A stretch of DNA of 64,000 nucleotides from Rhodospirillales bacterium. Lineage in GTDB: Bacteria > Pseudomonadota > Alphaproteobacteria > UBA8366 > JADFVY01. Location: positions 3,029,088-3,093,087 of the forward strand of contig CP070634.1 of NCBI GenBank assembly GCA_020356105.1, written 5' to 3'. Position 1 is the first letter of the stretch; each line of letters starts with the position of its first letter. Positions 8,942 to 21,845 of the stretch are shown here, piece by piece. The notes under the pieces are model-generated. The model was not told where the DNA came from. It saw only the letters and a list, made by a program, of their open reading frames with translations, and searched no databases. The position numbers and the translations under genes were made by a program.

Positions 8942-9358
8942 ATGTCACCTCTTCTTCCTCCTGATTATCGGCCCAGCGAAGACGAGGAGTTCATGAATCC
9001 GATGCAGCTTGAGTATTTTCGTCAGAAGCTGCTGAGTTGGCGTGTGGAATTACTCGAAGAGTCCAACGGGACACTCAGCAGTCTGCAGACTGAGAGCCTG
9101 GCGGAACCCGATCTGGCCGATCGCGCCACCCGGGAGACCAACAGGTCGATCGAGTTGCGAACCCGCGACCGCGAGCGCAAGCTGATCAGCAAGATTGACG
9201 AGGCGCTGCGCCGCATCGATGAAGGTACTTACGGCTATTGCGAGGAGACCAACGAGCCCATTGCCTTGCGTCGTTTGGAGGCGAGGCCGATCGCGACCCT
9301 CAGCTTGGAGGCGCAGGAACGTCACGAGCGGATGGAACGAACCCATCGGGATGACTAG
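8942..9358 (+). CDS. dksA: RNA polymerase-binding transcription factor DksA
   Basis: DksA/TraR-family protein that works with ppGpp on RNA polymerase in the stringent response. 138 residues: N-terminal helices, a coiled coil (~30-100) with the conserved EPDLADRA tip, then the C-terminal finger region. Only one cysteine is present (GTYGYCEE); the other zinc-finger cysteines are replaced, as known for alphaproteobacterial DksA such as that of Rhodobacter. The ATG at 8942 is preferred over a TTG two codons upstream because it gives the family start MSPLLPPDYRP. A good promoter lies just upstream. Confidence 0.95.
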   Translation: MSPLLPPDYRPSEDEEFMNPMQLEYFRQKLLSWRVELLEESNGTLSSLQTESLAEPDLADRATRETNRSIELRTRDRERKLISKIDEALRRIDEGTYGYCEETNEPIALRRLEARPIATLSLEAQERHERMERTHRDD

Positions 9359-9393
9359 GACCCGGTGAGACCCTCCTGCGCGGGGCGGGGACC

Positions 9394-9435
9394 TCAGGCC
9401 CCGTCCAATTACAATCAGGCCCCGTCCGATTACAA
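9394..9435 (+). repeat. Two tandem 21-bp direct repeats
   Basis: Two head-to-tail 21-bp units (9394-9414 and 9415-9435) differing at one base, downstream of dksA. The second unit runs into ATTACAATATG; the 12-mer GATTACAATATG recurs at the start of the next gene (9672-9683). No CRISPR character: the units abut with no spacer. Confidence 0.8.
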
Positions 9436-9564
9436 TATGATGCGTATACGGAACCGTAGAGGTAAGCTGCCGTGACGCGGCGCCGACATCGTTAGCGGGC
9501 CGCGGCAGAGGTTGCGTGCCGGAAAGGTTGGCGGCAACCCTTTCGCATACGATCTGGCTGCGAG

Positions 9565-9580
9565 TTAACCGGGATTTAAC
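9565..9580 (+). promoter_or_regulatory. Full CtrA box (TTAA-N7-TTAAC)
   Basis: TTAA at 9565-9568, seven bases, TTAAC at 9576-9580: an exact match to the CtrA consensus, 82 bp before the cheY-like gene at 9662. The rest of the 303-bp dksA-cheY gap holds the 21-bp repeats and no gene. Confidence 0.65.
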
Positions 9581-9661
9581 CTGATCGGTGTTTCTTTATC
9601 AGCCCCAGATTCGATTCATCCGAAAAAGCTGTGCAGAGCGGATCGCAGGAGTAGAGTTGAG

Positions 9662-10048
9662 ATGGCCGTCGATTACAATATGCCGATCTTGATAGTCGAT
9701 GATTACAAGACCATGCTGAAGATCATTCGGAACCTGCTCAAGCAGCTCGGATTTACGAATGTCGAGGAGGCGACCGACGGCAGCGAGGCCCTGGGCAAGC
9801 TGCGTGACGGGGAATTTGACCTGGTGATTTCGGACTGGAACATGGAGCCAATGACCGGCCTGCAACTCCTTAAGGAAGTGCGAGCGGATGACAGATTGCG
9901 CGCGGTTCCGTTCATTATTATTACTGCGGAAAGCAAGATCGAGAACGTCGTCGCTGCCAAGGAGGCAGGGGTCAGCAACTACATCGTGAAGCCGTTTAAC
10001 GCAGCGACTCTCAAGGCAAAGTTGACGAGTGTGCTCGGCCCGTTCTAG
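9662..10048 (+). CDS. Single-domain response regulator, CheY-like
   Basis: 128-residue receiver with acidic residues in IVDDYKT, acceptor Asp in ISDWNMEPMTG, Thr in IIITAES and Lys in IVKPF. No output domain, so it works by protein contact. It resembles chemotaxis CheY more than cell-cycle regulators such as DivK, but the motif DWNM(E/K)P is shared by several single-domain families. It lies apart from the che cluster, under an apparent CtrA box, so it may connect motility to the cell cycle. Start ATG 9662 with AGGAG about 10 bases upstream. Confidence 0.88.
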   Translation: MAVDYNMPILIVDDYKTMLKIIRNLLKQLGFTNVEEATDGSEALGKLRDGEFDLVISDWNMEPMTGLQLLKEVRADDRLRAVPFIIITAESKIENVVAAKEAGVSNYIVKPFNAATLKAKLTSVLGPF

Positions 10049-10095
10049 AGACACTCACCCGGCGGTGTTGGACGGCCGGATCAGGAGTCGAACTA

Positions 10096-11202
10096 TTGGC
10101 TGATGTCGAACGCACAATGTCCGGGGCAGAGCGTCGCGACCGGTCGCGATCGCGTTCCGGCCCGCGCCGCAATCATGCCCGGCGGCAAGAAACGCGCTTC
10201 CTCGAGCGGGCCGTAGTCACGCTGAGCGTTCTGTGTGTCCTGATGGGACTCGCGATCGTGACGGCCGCTGCGCAGGAGATTGTGCAGGCCCGCGGCTGGG
10301 CAAAGGCGTCCTACGGCCGTATCGTTTTCGACTGGCCGCGGCCTGTCGAGCACAAGGCGACCGTCAGGGGCTCGCGGCTGGTCGTCGAATTTGACCGGCC
10401 AATGCGCACGAGCCTGAACAGCGTCGTCCGGGGGCTGCAGGATTACGTCACCGGGGCGCAGGTGTCCGACGACGGCATGACCGCAACATTCGGCCTTGCA
10501 GGAACGTTCAAGGTTGACAGTTTCGTCTCCGGCACGTCGGTCGTCGTCGACCTGCGACGCGCCGGTGCCACGGCGCAGCGCCTGTCGGGGCAGTCGGGCG
10601 CACAGGGACTCCAGGTCAGGGTCGGACAGCATCCGGGTTTCACGCGCCTGGTCTTCGACTGGGCCGATTCGGTGGATTACACGGTGCAGCGCAGGGGCGC
10701 CGCCGTTTCACTGCGGTTCGACCGCCCTGGCGCGATCGATCTCCAGATCCTCGACAAGGCGTTGCCCAAGCCCGCGTTCGGGTCGCCCAGCGCCCGTACT
10801 GTTGGAGGCGATCTGGTCGTCGATCTGGTGGTGCCCGACCAATCCTACATTCGCCATTTCCGTGATCGCGGCAAGGTCGTGCTCGACGTTCTGAATGTCG
10901 GTGGCGATTTCGGCGGGCTGATCGCGGGCGATGCCGTCGGTGGCCCGATGATGGAAATGATATCGCCGAGCGGAGAGGTGTTGACGGTTCCGGCGATGGT
11001 CGGGTCACGCGTGGCCGTCGCACCAGGTGGGCGGATTCCCCTGATAACGGAGGATGTCGGCAACGTTCCGGCCCAGGCGGTGCCCTATCAGGGTTCCTAC
11101 ACGCCGTTGCCGCATTACGACCCGAACGCATCGGGTCAGCCGCGGAGTCTGCTGCGCCGCACGAAACCTTCCGGCGGACGGGCCACCGTCAATGGCGGCT
11201 GA
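10096..11202 (+). CDS. Exported or membrane-anchored protein with tandem beta-rich (AMIN-like) segments
   Basis: Not assigned to a named family. A long, very basic N-terminus (about residues 1-37, many Arg) precedes one hydrophobic stretch (~38-58) ending in AAAQE, so it is a signal peptide or anchor. Two beta-rich repeats follow, each with a RIVFDWP / RLVFDWA-type strand (about 73-165 and 178-270), reminiscent of AMIN cell-envelope domains, then a Pro/Gly-rich tail. TTG 10096 has AGGAG eight bases upstream, better than ATG 10117, and is chosen here. It stops at 368 residues with no TPR or enzymatic domain. It lies between the cheY-like gene and cckA on the same strand. Confidence 0.7.
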   Translation: MADVERTMSGAERRDRSRSRSGPRRNHARRQETRFLERAVVTLSVLCVLMGLAIVTAAAQEIVQARGWAKASYGRIVFDWPRPVEHKATVRGSRLVVEFDRPMRTSLNSVVRGLQDYVTGAQVSDDGMTATFGLAGTFKVDSFVSGTSVVVDLRRAGATAQRLSGQSGAQGLQVRVGQHPGFTRLVFDWADSVDYTVQRRGAAVSLRFDRPGAIDLQILDKALPKPAFGSPSARTVGGDLVVDLVVPDQSYIRHFRDRGKVVLDVLNVGGDFGGLIAGDAVGGPMMEMISPSGEVLTVPAMVGSRVAVAPGGRIPLITEDVGNVPAQAVPYQGSYTPLPHYDPNASGQPRSLLRRTKPSGGRATVNGG

Positions 11203-11286
11203 CAACGGGGCATTTTCACTTGGCCGGGCTGACGGTGGGCGCCAGGACCCGCGCAGCTACACGGCAACATCCGGTTTCTGAATCCA

Positions 11287-11299
11287 GAATACAGTATTC
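11287..11299. promoter_or_regulatory. Inverted repeat before cckA
   Basis: Perfect GAATAC-A-GTATTC, 75 bp upstream of the cckA ATG; GANTC sites flank it (one at 11280-11284). Candidate operator only. Confidence 0.3.
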
Positions 11300-11373
11300 G
11301 TGTCCTCTGATCCTTGTGTAACAATGGACCGTTTGCGAATCGGGGGCTTTGGCAGGTAGCGGAGATCGGTTGA

Positions 11374-13836
<2,463 letters not shown>

Positions 13837-14076
13837 ATCAGGGCGTCGCGGACGAGGGGTCGCCTGTCTGCCGAACACAGCCGGCGGCGGCATGCCGGCG
13901 CGGACCGTTGCGATCAGCTTTGGAGGGCGCGGCGGTCCGACCGGGCGCAAATTCGAAAAATGCGGGTGCTGTTCGAAGGGGGTCGACAAGGCGCGGCGCT
14001 CCCAGCAAACTGCCGCCGGTCCCGCGCTGGCTGCCGCATCGGCCCGGGGCAGGCTGTCATTCAGGAACAAGACATC

Positions 14077-15129
14077 ATGGCATACAGGATTCTCATTCTC
14101 GGCGCGTCCTATGGCTCCCTCCTCGGTACCAAGCTCCTGATGGCGGGGCACGACGTGACCCTGGTCTGCCGACAGCAGACCGCGGACCTGATCAACACGG
14201 AAGGGACGGAGGTGCGGATCACGCTGAAGGGCGAGGATGCGCACCGGGCCATCCGCTCGGGCGATCTGCCCGGGCGCCTTTCCGCCTGCGCCCCTTACGA
14301 TATCGTCGCCGGGGACTACGACCTTGTAGGGCTCGCCATGCAGGAGCCGCAATATGCGCACCACTCCATTCTGACGCCTCTGGTCCGCATCGCCGAGGAA
14401 CGCATACCGTGCCTGTCGATCATGAACATGCCGCCCCTGACCTTCCTGAAGCGGATTCCCGGCCTTGATACGGACACGCTGGGGGGCGGCTATACCAACC
14501 CCACGGTCTGGGACCGGTTCGACCCGGCGGTGATGACCCTGTGCAGCCCCGACCCGCAGGCCTTTCGGCCGCCGGACGAGAAGGCGAACGTGCTTCATGT
14601 CGGCCTGCCCACGAATTTCAAGGCCGCCCGGTTCGAGGACGAGCGCGCCAATGAAATGCTGCGGCGGCTGGAGGCCGACATTGCCGCGGTGCGGCTCGAC
14701 GGCCACGACGTGCCGGTCAAGCTGCGCGTCTACGATTCGCTGTTCGTGCCGCTCGCGAAATGGAGCATGCTGCTGACCGGCAACTACCGCTGCATCATGC
14801 GCGACAGCGTGCGGCCGATCCGGGACGCCGTACACGACGACCTCGAGAGGTCCGAATCCATATATGCGTTCGTCGACTCGGTGGCGCAGCGCCTCGGCGC
14901 CGACCCGGCGGATGCGGTGCCGTTCGAGAAATACGCCAGGGCCGCGGAAAGCCTCCTCAAGCCGTCCTCCGTGGCCCGGGCCGTCGCCGCCGGCGCACCG
15001 TTCATCGAGCGGGTCGACATCCTGGTGCACGAGATCGCCCGCGAACTCGGCATGGCCAACCCGGATGTCGACGAGACGGTCGACATCGTCGACAGCCGCC
15101 TTGACGCGAACGGCATCCTGCTGGGGTGA
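14077..15129 (+). CDS. Ketopantoate reductase-like (ApbA/PanE-type) oxidoreductase
   Basis: NAD(P)-dependent reductase of the 2-dehydropantoate 2-reductase fold. N-terminal Rossmann motif ILILGASYGSLLGTKLLMAG followed by VTLVCR; the C-terminal half is helical, with a conserved-looking KLRVYDSLFVPLAKW stretch. 350 residues, longer than PanE (~300), so the substrate may differ. The open frame extends 39 codons upstream, but ATG 14077 has AGGAA in front and starts directly before the Rossmann strand. It lies alone between cckA and the PA2779-type gene; no pathway context. Confidence 0.75.
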   Translation: MAYRILILGASYGSLLGTKLLMAGHDVTLVCRQQTADLINTEGTEVRITLKGEDAHRAIRSGDLPGRLSACAPYDIVAGDYDLVGLAMQEPQYAHHSILTPLVRIAEERIPCLSIMNMPPLTFLKRIPGLDTDTLGGGYTNPTVWDRFDPAVMTLCSPDPQAFRPPDEKANVLHVGLPTNFKAARFEDERANEMLRRLEADIAAVRLDGHDVPVKLRVYDSLFVPLAKWSMLLTGNYRCIMRDSVRPIRDAVHDDLERSESIYAFVDSVAQRLGADPADAVPFEKYARAAESLLKPSSVARAVAAGAPFIERVDILVHEIARELGMANPDVDETVDIVDSRLDANGILLG

Positions 15130-15347
15130 AAGGGTCGGCGACCGGCACCCGCCAGGCGGCCGGCGGCTTGGCGCCTTGACCATGCCGGCCCTGCGCGGAA
15201 TGTTGACGCGGATCGCGGGCGCCGTCTATGGTTTGCGCGCTGCACGATTCTGGGGAAGGGCCGACGTTGCATCAGGCTCGCGATCGATTGCAGCCGAGCA
15301 TTAGACGATCCCGGGTGGCGTAAACGGTTCCGAAAGGGAGAATGTGA

Positions 15348-15761
15348 ATGTTCCTCATGCGCAATTTTTGCAGGTTCTTGGCGCTTCCGATGGCCGCGCT
15401 GATGTTCGCCGTATCGATGCCGCTCGGCGCGGCGCAGGCGGCGCTGGTCTCCACAGAACAAGTGGTCGAGCAGAGCGGAATCGAGGCCGATCGCATGCGG
15501 ATCGCGGCCCTGATATCGCGCGACGACGTGCAGCGCGAGCTGAAAGCCCGGGGTGTCGATCCCGATGAGGCGCTGGCTCGGGTCGCCGCGCTGTCGGATG
15601 CCGAGGTGCGAAAGATCGCCGACCGCATCGATACGATGCCGGCCGGCCAGGACGCCCTGGGAACGGTCCTCGCCGCGGCGGTGATCGTGTTCATCGTGCT
15701 CCTCATCACCGACCTCCTCGGCGTTACCGATATCTTCCCGTTCATCAAGAAGAGCAGGTAG
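15348..15761 (+). CDS. PA2779 family (DUF6627) membrane protein
   Basis: 137 residues: signal peptide (~1-31, ending AAQAAL), a helical middle with ISRDDVQRELKARGVDPDEALARV, one C-terminal transmembrane segment (~104-126) and a short basic tail. This layout matches the PA2779 family of unknown function, often paired with a C39-type peptidase (PA2778); no such partner is adjacent here. AGGGAG lies seven bases before ATG 15348. Confidence 0.8.
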   Translation: MFLMRNFCRFLALPMAALMFAVSMPLGAAQAALVSTEQVVEQSGIEADRMRIAALISRDDVQRELKARGVDPDEALARVAALSDAEVRKIADRIDTMPAGQDALGTVLAAAVIVFIVLLITDLLGVTDIFPFIKKSR

Positions 15762-16294
15762 ACAAGACGGCACGGGCGGGCGCCGGCGCGCCCGCCACGA
15801 CCTGCGGCTGCCCGGTACGACAATTTTGCAGGTCGGGCCGCCGCACACGACACGACCGCACGGTCGACGACCGCGGCCCATCCGGTCGCGCTGGAGGCAA
15901 TTCGGGAATAATGCCTTGGCCCTTTCCGCCACGGCGCGATTCGGAGCGGCCCAAAGAGTCCGACCGGCGACGACGGATCCGGCGGCCTGCATTCCGAGGA
16001 TCAATACTATCGTTCTTTCAACCTTCGGGACCGATCCCCCGTCTTTAATCCACATTGGGGAACAATTGTCAGCTTTGTGTTTCGCTTGCCGCTCGCGTCA
16101 ATCCACAGGCTCGCGCCCGCCGATCCCGGGACTGGCCCGACGATGAGGAAACGGGCCGGACCGCGGGCGCGCATGTGAATCCGCAGCGACGCTTCCCGGG
16201 GTCGGCCCGGCGCACGGCGGAAACGTGGCTCTTGCCTGGCCTCCGCCCCGAAGGCAGACCGCGCCGCCGCTGCGTTCTGTCCTGGTCGGCCATA
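15762..16294. other. Intergenic stretch before the recA control region
   Basis: About 530 bp with no gene I can support. A 9-bp GC-rich stem (GGCGGGCGC/GCGCCCGCC, 15775-15796) just after the PA2779-type gene could end its transcript, though no T-tract follows. Further on, CGACCTGC (15798-15805) and GCAGGTCG (15831-15838) could pair. Nothing else recognisable was seen. Confidence 0.4.
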
Positions 16295-16337
16295 GAACAA
16301 AAAAAGAACTTGCGCGCGAGAACAAAGAGGGTACACT
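16295..16337 (+). promoter_or_regulatory. recA promoter with alphaproteobacterial LexA (SOS) box
   Basis: GAAC-N7-GAAC at 16295-16309 (spacer all A) is the direct-repeat SOS box typical of alphaproteobacterial LexA. It abuts a weak -35 (TTGCGC, 16310-16315), 16 bp from the -10 TACACT (16332-16337). The recA ATG follows 48 bp later. LexA bound here would block polymerase; lexA itself is not in the window. Confidence 0.8.
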
Positions 16338-16385
16338 ACACCCCGTTGCGTTGCGAAAGCCCGTGTGGAATAACGGAGGCGATTC

Positions 16386-17504
<1,119 letters not shown>

Positions 17505-17521
17505 CACTGCGGCCGATTCGA

Positions 17522-17559
17522 CACGGGCCCGCGCCGACGCCGTCCGGCGCAGGCCCGTG
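17522..17559 (+). terminator. Stem-loop terminator after recA
   Basis: CACGGGCC-C-GCGCCG (17522-17536) pairs with CGGCGC-A-GGCCCGTG (17545-17559) around an 8-base loop, with a single mismatch: 14 paired bases. The following CGTTGTT is only weakly T-rich. Confidence 0.6.
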
Positions 17560-17668
17560 CGTTGTTGCAGCCGCGCGACGGCGCCCCTCGACAGCCTGCC
17601 CGGCCATAAGGTAAAAGCGGGAGCCCTGCAAAAGTGGGGCCCAGAACGTATTTCCACGGACGCGGGGC

Positions 17669-20341
17669 ATGCAGAGCGCCAACGACATACGCAGCGGTTT
17701 TCTTGAATATTTTCACCGGCACGGACACGAGGTGGTCGAGTCGTCGCCTCTGGTGCCGCGCAACGACCCGACGTTGATGTTCACCAATGCCGGCATGGTG
17801 CAGTTCAAGAACGTGTTCACCGGCGCCGAGACGCGGCCATACAATCGGGCGGTGACGGCACAGAAATGCGTGCGCGCGGGCGGCAAGCACAACGATCTGG
17901 AAAATGTCGGTCACACCGCCCGGCACCACACCTTTTTCGAGATGCTGGGCAACTTCTCGTTCGGCGACTATTTCAAGGACCTCGCCATCGAGCTGGCCTG
18001 GAACCTGGTGACCAGGGAATACGGCCTGCCCGAGGAGCGCCTGCTGGTGACGGTCTATGCCGAGGACGACCAGGCCTTCGATCTGTGGAAGAAGATCGCC
18101 GGCCTGCCCGAATCGAAGATTCTTCGAATCGCGACCTCTGACAATTTCTGGGCCATGGGTGACACCGGTCCGTGCGGGCCGTGTTCAGAGATCTTCTACG
18201 ATCACGGCCCCGAGATTCCCGGTGGTCCACCCGGCAGCCCGGACGAGGACGGTGACCGCTTCGTCGAGATCTGGAACCTCGTGTTCATGCAGTTCGAGCA
18301 GGTCACGCCCGACAAGCGGATCGATTTGCCCAGGCCGTCGATCGACACCGGGCTGGGCCTGGAGCGCGTGGCCGCCGTCATGCAGGGCAAGCACGACAAC
18401 TACGACATCGACCTGATGCGCGACCTGATCGAGGCATCCGCCGAGGCGACGGGCACCGACCCCGATGGGCCCGGCAAGGTGAGCCACCGGGTGATCGCCG
18501 ACCACCTCAGGGCGTCGGCGTTCCTGATCGCTGACGGGGTGATGCCGTCCAACGAGGGCCGCGGCTACGTGTTGCGCCGGATCATGCGCCGCGCCATGCG
18601 CCATGCCGAGATGCTGGGGGCGGAGGAGCCGGTGATGTGGCGCCTCGTGCCGGCGCTGGTCCAGCAGATGGGTGGCCATTTCACCGAACTGCGCCGCGCC
18701 GAGGCGGCGATCGCCGAGACGCTGAAGCTCGAGGAGACCAATTTCAAGCGGCTGCTGGCCCGGGGCCTTCGGCTGCTGGCGGCCGAGACAGAGAAGCTCG
18801 GCGAGGGTCGGCCGCTGCCCGGCGACGTTGCCTTCCGGCTCTACGACACCTACGGCTTCCCGCTCGACCTCACGCAGGATGCCCTGAAGGCCGAGCACCG
18901 GGCCGTCGACATTGCCGGCTTCGAGGCCGCCATGGCGCGCCAGCGCGCCGAGGCCCGCAAGGCCCAGTTCAAATCCGGTGAGGCGGCCACCGAGGCCGTG
19001 TGGTTCGACCTGCGCGACAAGCTCGGCGCCACCGAGTTCCTCGGCTACAGCACCGAACAGGCGGAGGGCGTGGTGACGGCCATCGTCGCCGACGGCAAGC
19101 CGGTCGACTCCGCGCCGGCCGGCGCCGATGTCGCGGTCATCGTCAACCAGACACCGTTCTATGGCGAATCCGGCGGTCAGGTGGGCGACACAGGCGTGAT
19201 GGTCGCGGCCGGCGGCGCCGGCGCCCGGGTCGATGTGCGCGACACGCAGAAGAAGCTGGGCGATCTGCATGTTCACTTCGGCACGGTCGCCGATGGCACG
19301 CTCACCCTGGGCGATGACCTCGAATTGCGGGTCGATGGCGACCGGCGCACGCGCCTGCGCGCCAACCATTCGGTCACCCACCTCCTGCACGAGGCCTTGC
19401 GCCGACATCTCGGCGAGCACGTCACGCAGAAGGGCTCTCTGGTGGCACCCGGCTACCTACGCTTCGACTTCGCCCACCCCAAGGCGGTTTCGGTGGACGA
19501 GCTGCGCGAAATCGAGGCCGCGGTCAACGCTCGCATCCGCGAGAACACCGAGACCGTTACCCGCCTGATGACACCGGACGCCGCCATCGAGGCCGGCGCG
19601 CTGGCGCTGTTCGGCGAGAAGTACGGCGACGAGGTGCGGGTCGTCTCGATGGGCGGCGGCGAGGACGGCCACGCCCATTTCTCGACCGAACTTTGCGGCG
19701 GCACCCATGTCAGGCGCACCGGCGATATCGGGCTGTTTGTGATCACCGGCGAATCGGCGGTTGCGTCGGGCGTGCGGCGCATCGAGGCGGTGACCGGCGG
19801 GACCGCCCTGGAACATGTGAACGCGCAGTCGTGGTTGCTGGCCGCGGCCGCGGGAGCGCTGAAGACGGGGACCGCCGAACTGCCGGCGCGCATCGCCGCG
19901 CTGGTGGAGGAGCGGCGGCGGCTCGAGCGCGAGCTGGCCGATACCCGCAAGAAGCTGGCCACCGGTGGCGGCGCCGCAGCAGCCCCTGCGGCGTCCGAGG
20001 TTGGCGGCGTGCGCTTCATTGGTCGCGCCGTTGCCGACATCCCGCCGCGCGAGCTCAAGCCGATGGTGGACTCGCTCAAACAGCAGCTCGAATCCGGGGT
20101 CGCCGCGGTGGTCTCGGCGAACGACGGCAAGGCGTCGCTGGTCGTCGGCGTGACCGAGGATCTCACCGACCGGATCAGCGCCGTCGATCTCGTGCGGGCC
20201 GGATCGGCGGCGGTCGGCGGCAAGGGCGGCGGCGGTCGGCCGGACATGGCGCAGGCGGGCGGACCGGATGCCGCCGGCGCCGACGCCGCCATCGAGGCGA
20301 TCCGTCGCGCGCTTGCGGAGATCGCGGAGGCGGCCAGCTGA
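17669..20341 (+). CDS. alaS: Alanyl-tRNA synthetase
   Basis: Class II synthetase charging tRNA-Ala, with a C-terminal editing domain for misacylated Ser/Gly. 890 residues, full length. Motif 1 region around the N-terminal [27 protein letters not shown] and [13 protein letters not shown] in the catalytic domain; the editing site HxxxH in [10 protein letters not shown] and the CGGTH motif in [11 protein letters not shown]-terminal coiled coil (~745-775) and the glycine-rich C-Ala end. Follows recA, a common alphaproteobacterial order. Confidence 0.98.
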   Translation: MQSANDIRSGFLEYFHRHGHEVVESSPLVPRNDPTLMFTNAGMVQFKNVFTGAETRPYNRAVTAQKCVRAGGKHNDLENVGHTARHHTFFEMLGNFSFGDYFKDLAIELAWNLVTREYGLPEERLLVTVYAEDDQAFDLWKKIAGLPESKILRIATSDNFWAMGDTGPCGPCSEIFYDHGPEIPGGPPGSPDEDGDRFVEIWNLVFMQFEQVTPDKRIDLPRPSIDTGLGLERVAAVMQGKHDNYDIDLMRDLIEASAEATGTDPDGPGKVSHRVIADHLRASAFLIADGVMPSNEGRGYVLRRIMRRAMRHAEMLGAEEPVMWRLVPALVQQMGGHFTELRRAEAAIAETLKLEETNFKRLLARGLRLLAAETEKLGEGRPLPGDVAFRLYDTYGFPLDLTQDALKAEHRAVDIAGFEAAMARQRAEARKAQFKSGEAATEAVWFDLRDKLGATEFLGYSTEQAEGVVTAIVADGKPVDSAPAGADVAVIVNQTPFYGESGGQVGDTGVMVAAGGAGARVDVRDTQKKLGDLHVHFGTVADGTLTLGDDLELRVDGDRRTRLRANHSVTHLLHEALRRHLGEHVTQKGSLVAPGYLRFDFAHPKAVSVDELREIEAAVNARIRENTETVTRLMTPDAAIEAGALALFGEKYGDEVRVVSMGGGEDGHAHFSTELCGGTHVRRTGDIGLFVITGESAVASGVRRIEAVTGGTALEHVNAQSWLLAAAAGALKTGTAELPARIAALVEERRRLERELADTRKKLATGGGAAAAPAASEVGGVRFIGRAVADIPPRELKPMVDSLKQQLESGVAAVVSANDGKASLVVGVTEDLTDRISAVDLVRAGSAAVGGKGGGGRPDMAQAGGPDAAGADAAIEAIRRALAEIAEAAS

Positions 20342-20361
20342 TCGGCCGGCGACTCAATCGC

Positions 20362-20694
20362 ATGGTTGTCGGCCGTGTTGCGCTGGCCCTGATGACAGGC
20401 GGCTGCGCCGGCCCCGGCATCACGGAAAATCCACTTGATACGCCGGCCGAGGGGCCGCCGGTGGTCTCGGTGTGCTATGCGCCGCTGGCCGGCGAACCGT
20501 CGGACGAGATCGAGCGCCTCGCCCGTGAGGCCTGCGCCGCAGCCGGCGTCACCGAGGCCCGCCTACAGCACTGGAAGAGCGATCACATCCTCAATGACTG
20601 TCCGTTGCTCAAGAAGAGCCGGATCAGCTATCACTGCCTACCGGCGCCGGTGCAACCCGGGGCCGACGGGGCCGAAACGGGCGGGATGCCCTGA
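20362..20694 (+). CDS. Small putative lipoprotein
   Basis: 110 residues, 20 bp after alaS and in the same direction, so probably co-transcribed. A short N-terminal hydrophobic stretch ends in LMTGGC, a plausible lipobox with Cys at residue 15; the mature part has three more Cys (in VCYAPLAG, EACAAAG and NDCPLL) and another near the end. No family recognised. The start at ATG 20362 is the only one that gives a signal-like N-terminus. Confidence 0.6.
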   Translation: MVVGRVALALMTGGCAGPGITENPLDTPAEGPPVVSVCYAPLAGEPSDEIERLAREACAAAGVTEARLQHWKSDHILNDCPLLKKSRISYHCLPAPVQPGADGAETGGMP

Positions 20695-20801
20695 CGGCGG
20701 CACGGCCGGCAATCCAATCCCGTTAACCGGCGGTCAACCGGTTTGCCGCATTCTGGACCGGCCGCGCCCGCACGGGCGCGATGCCGCAGAAGGACCGATC
20801 G

Positions 20802-21845
20802 ATGCCCAGAGTCTTCGCCGTCTTGCTGATCTTCCTTGTGCTGGCGCCGCCGCCGCTGCGCGCCGCCGAGGTCACGCCCGAGCAGTTGCAGGCGCTGGCG
20901 CGGCACAGCCAGGCGCTGCATCAGCTCTATAGCCAGGGATTGCAGATCAGCGCCGCCATGGATGACGGCGAGGCGCTGATCGAGAGCTATCTCGACGGCG
21001 CCCTGACGGAGCCCGAGATGCGGCAGCAAGTCAACGCGATCCGCACCGAGGCCGGGGCCGCGATCACGGCGTATCAGCGGGACGTTGCGGCGCTGCCGCC
21101 GCCGCCCCGGATCGGTGATCGCAAGCGCGACGAGGCGCTGGCCGCATTCGTTGCCATGGTCGGCGGGCTGACCGCCAAGCTGGAGGCGCAAGCGCAGCTT
21201 CTGCCGCGCCTGGTCGACACCGCCGTAGCCGGCGATGCGCGGGCCTACGAGCTCGCCCAGGCCGATTCGCTGGCGCTCGCCGGTGCGATGATCCTGGCCG
21301 AGAACACGGCGATCGAGGCCGCGCTGACCAGCGCCGGCCCGCGTCACCCGCAGCGCGGGCTCTACCACGCCTCGATCGGTAGCAACCTTGCGATGGGGGC
21401 GGCGTTGATACTGATCGAGGACTCGCTGCGCGGCGCCGCACCGCGCTCCGAAGACGCGAGGGGCCGGATCGCGGACGGGCTGGCCCGGGCCGAGCGCGGC
21501 ATCGCGGACGGCCGGCGCGATGCCGAGGCGATGCTGGGGCGCTATGCCGGCAAGCCCGCGAAGACCGAGGAGGACCGGCTCGGCAAGCGTTTCATCGAGG
21601 ATCTGGTCACCGCCTATGGCCGCGCCTTCGACGACGAGACCCGGATCGTATCGGCGATGCGCGGCTTCCTCGACGACGTGCTGGCGGCACGCGATGCGCC
21701 GGGCGGCGCCGCGGCAACGCGGCTGGCGCGGGCCGCGGCGACCTTCCAGGGCGAAATCGGGCCGCTGATGCAGGCGCGCCTCGACGAGCAAGCGACCCGC
21801 CTGCGCATGGTCGAGGAGTTCTCGGCCGCGCTGGCCGCACTCTAG
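20802..21845 (+). CDS. Exported helical protein of unknown function
   Basis: 347 residues with a signal peptide (~1-20, ending LRAAE) and a wholly alpha-helical, Ala/Arg/Glu-rich mature part with no recognised motif. ATG 20802 has GAAGGA at good spacing; an ATG seven codons upstream is less likely. A TTAA-N7-TCAA near-match to a CtrA box lies at 20723-20737 in its leader. It is convergent with icd and overlaps it by four bases at the stop codons. Confidence 0.65.
   Translation: MPRVFAVLLIFLVLAPPPLRAAEVTPEQLQALARHSQALHQLYSQGLQISAAMDDGEALIESYLDGALTEPEMRQQVNAIRTEAGAAITAYQRDVAALPPPPRIGDRKRDEALAAFVAMVGGLTAKLEAQAQLLPRLVDTAVAGDARAYELAQADSLALAGAMILAENTAIEAALTSAGPRHPQRGLYHASIGSNLAMGAALILIEDSLRGAAPRSEDARGRIADGLARAERGIADGRRDAEAMLGRYAGKPAKTEEDRLGKRFIEDLVTAYGRAFDDETRIVSAMRGFLDDVLAARDAPGGAAATRLARAAATFQGEIGPLMQARLDEQATRLRMVEEFSAALAAL

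Noticed and set aside
9394..9435. CRISPR-like repeat
   Set aside because: Only two units, directly abutting, with no spacers and no cas genes.
13837..14076. Extra gene or N-terminal extension before the ApbA-like gene
   Set aside because: The frame is open but Arg/Gly/Ala-rich; the Rossmann strand begins right after ATG 14077, which has its own ribosome-binding site.
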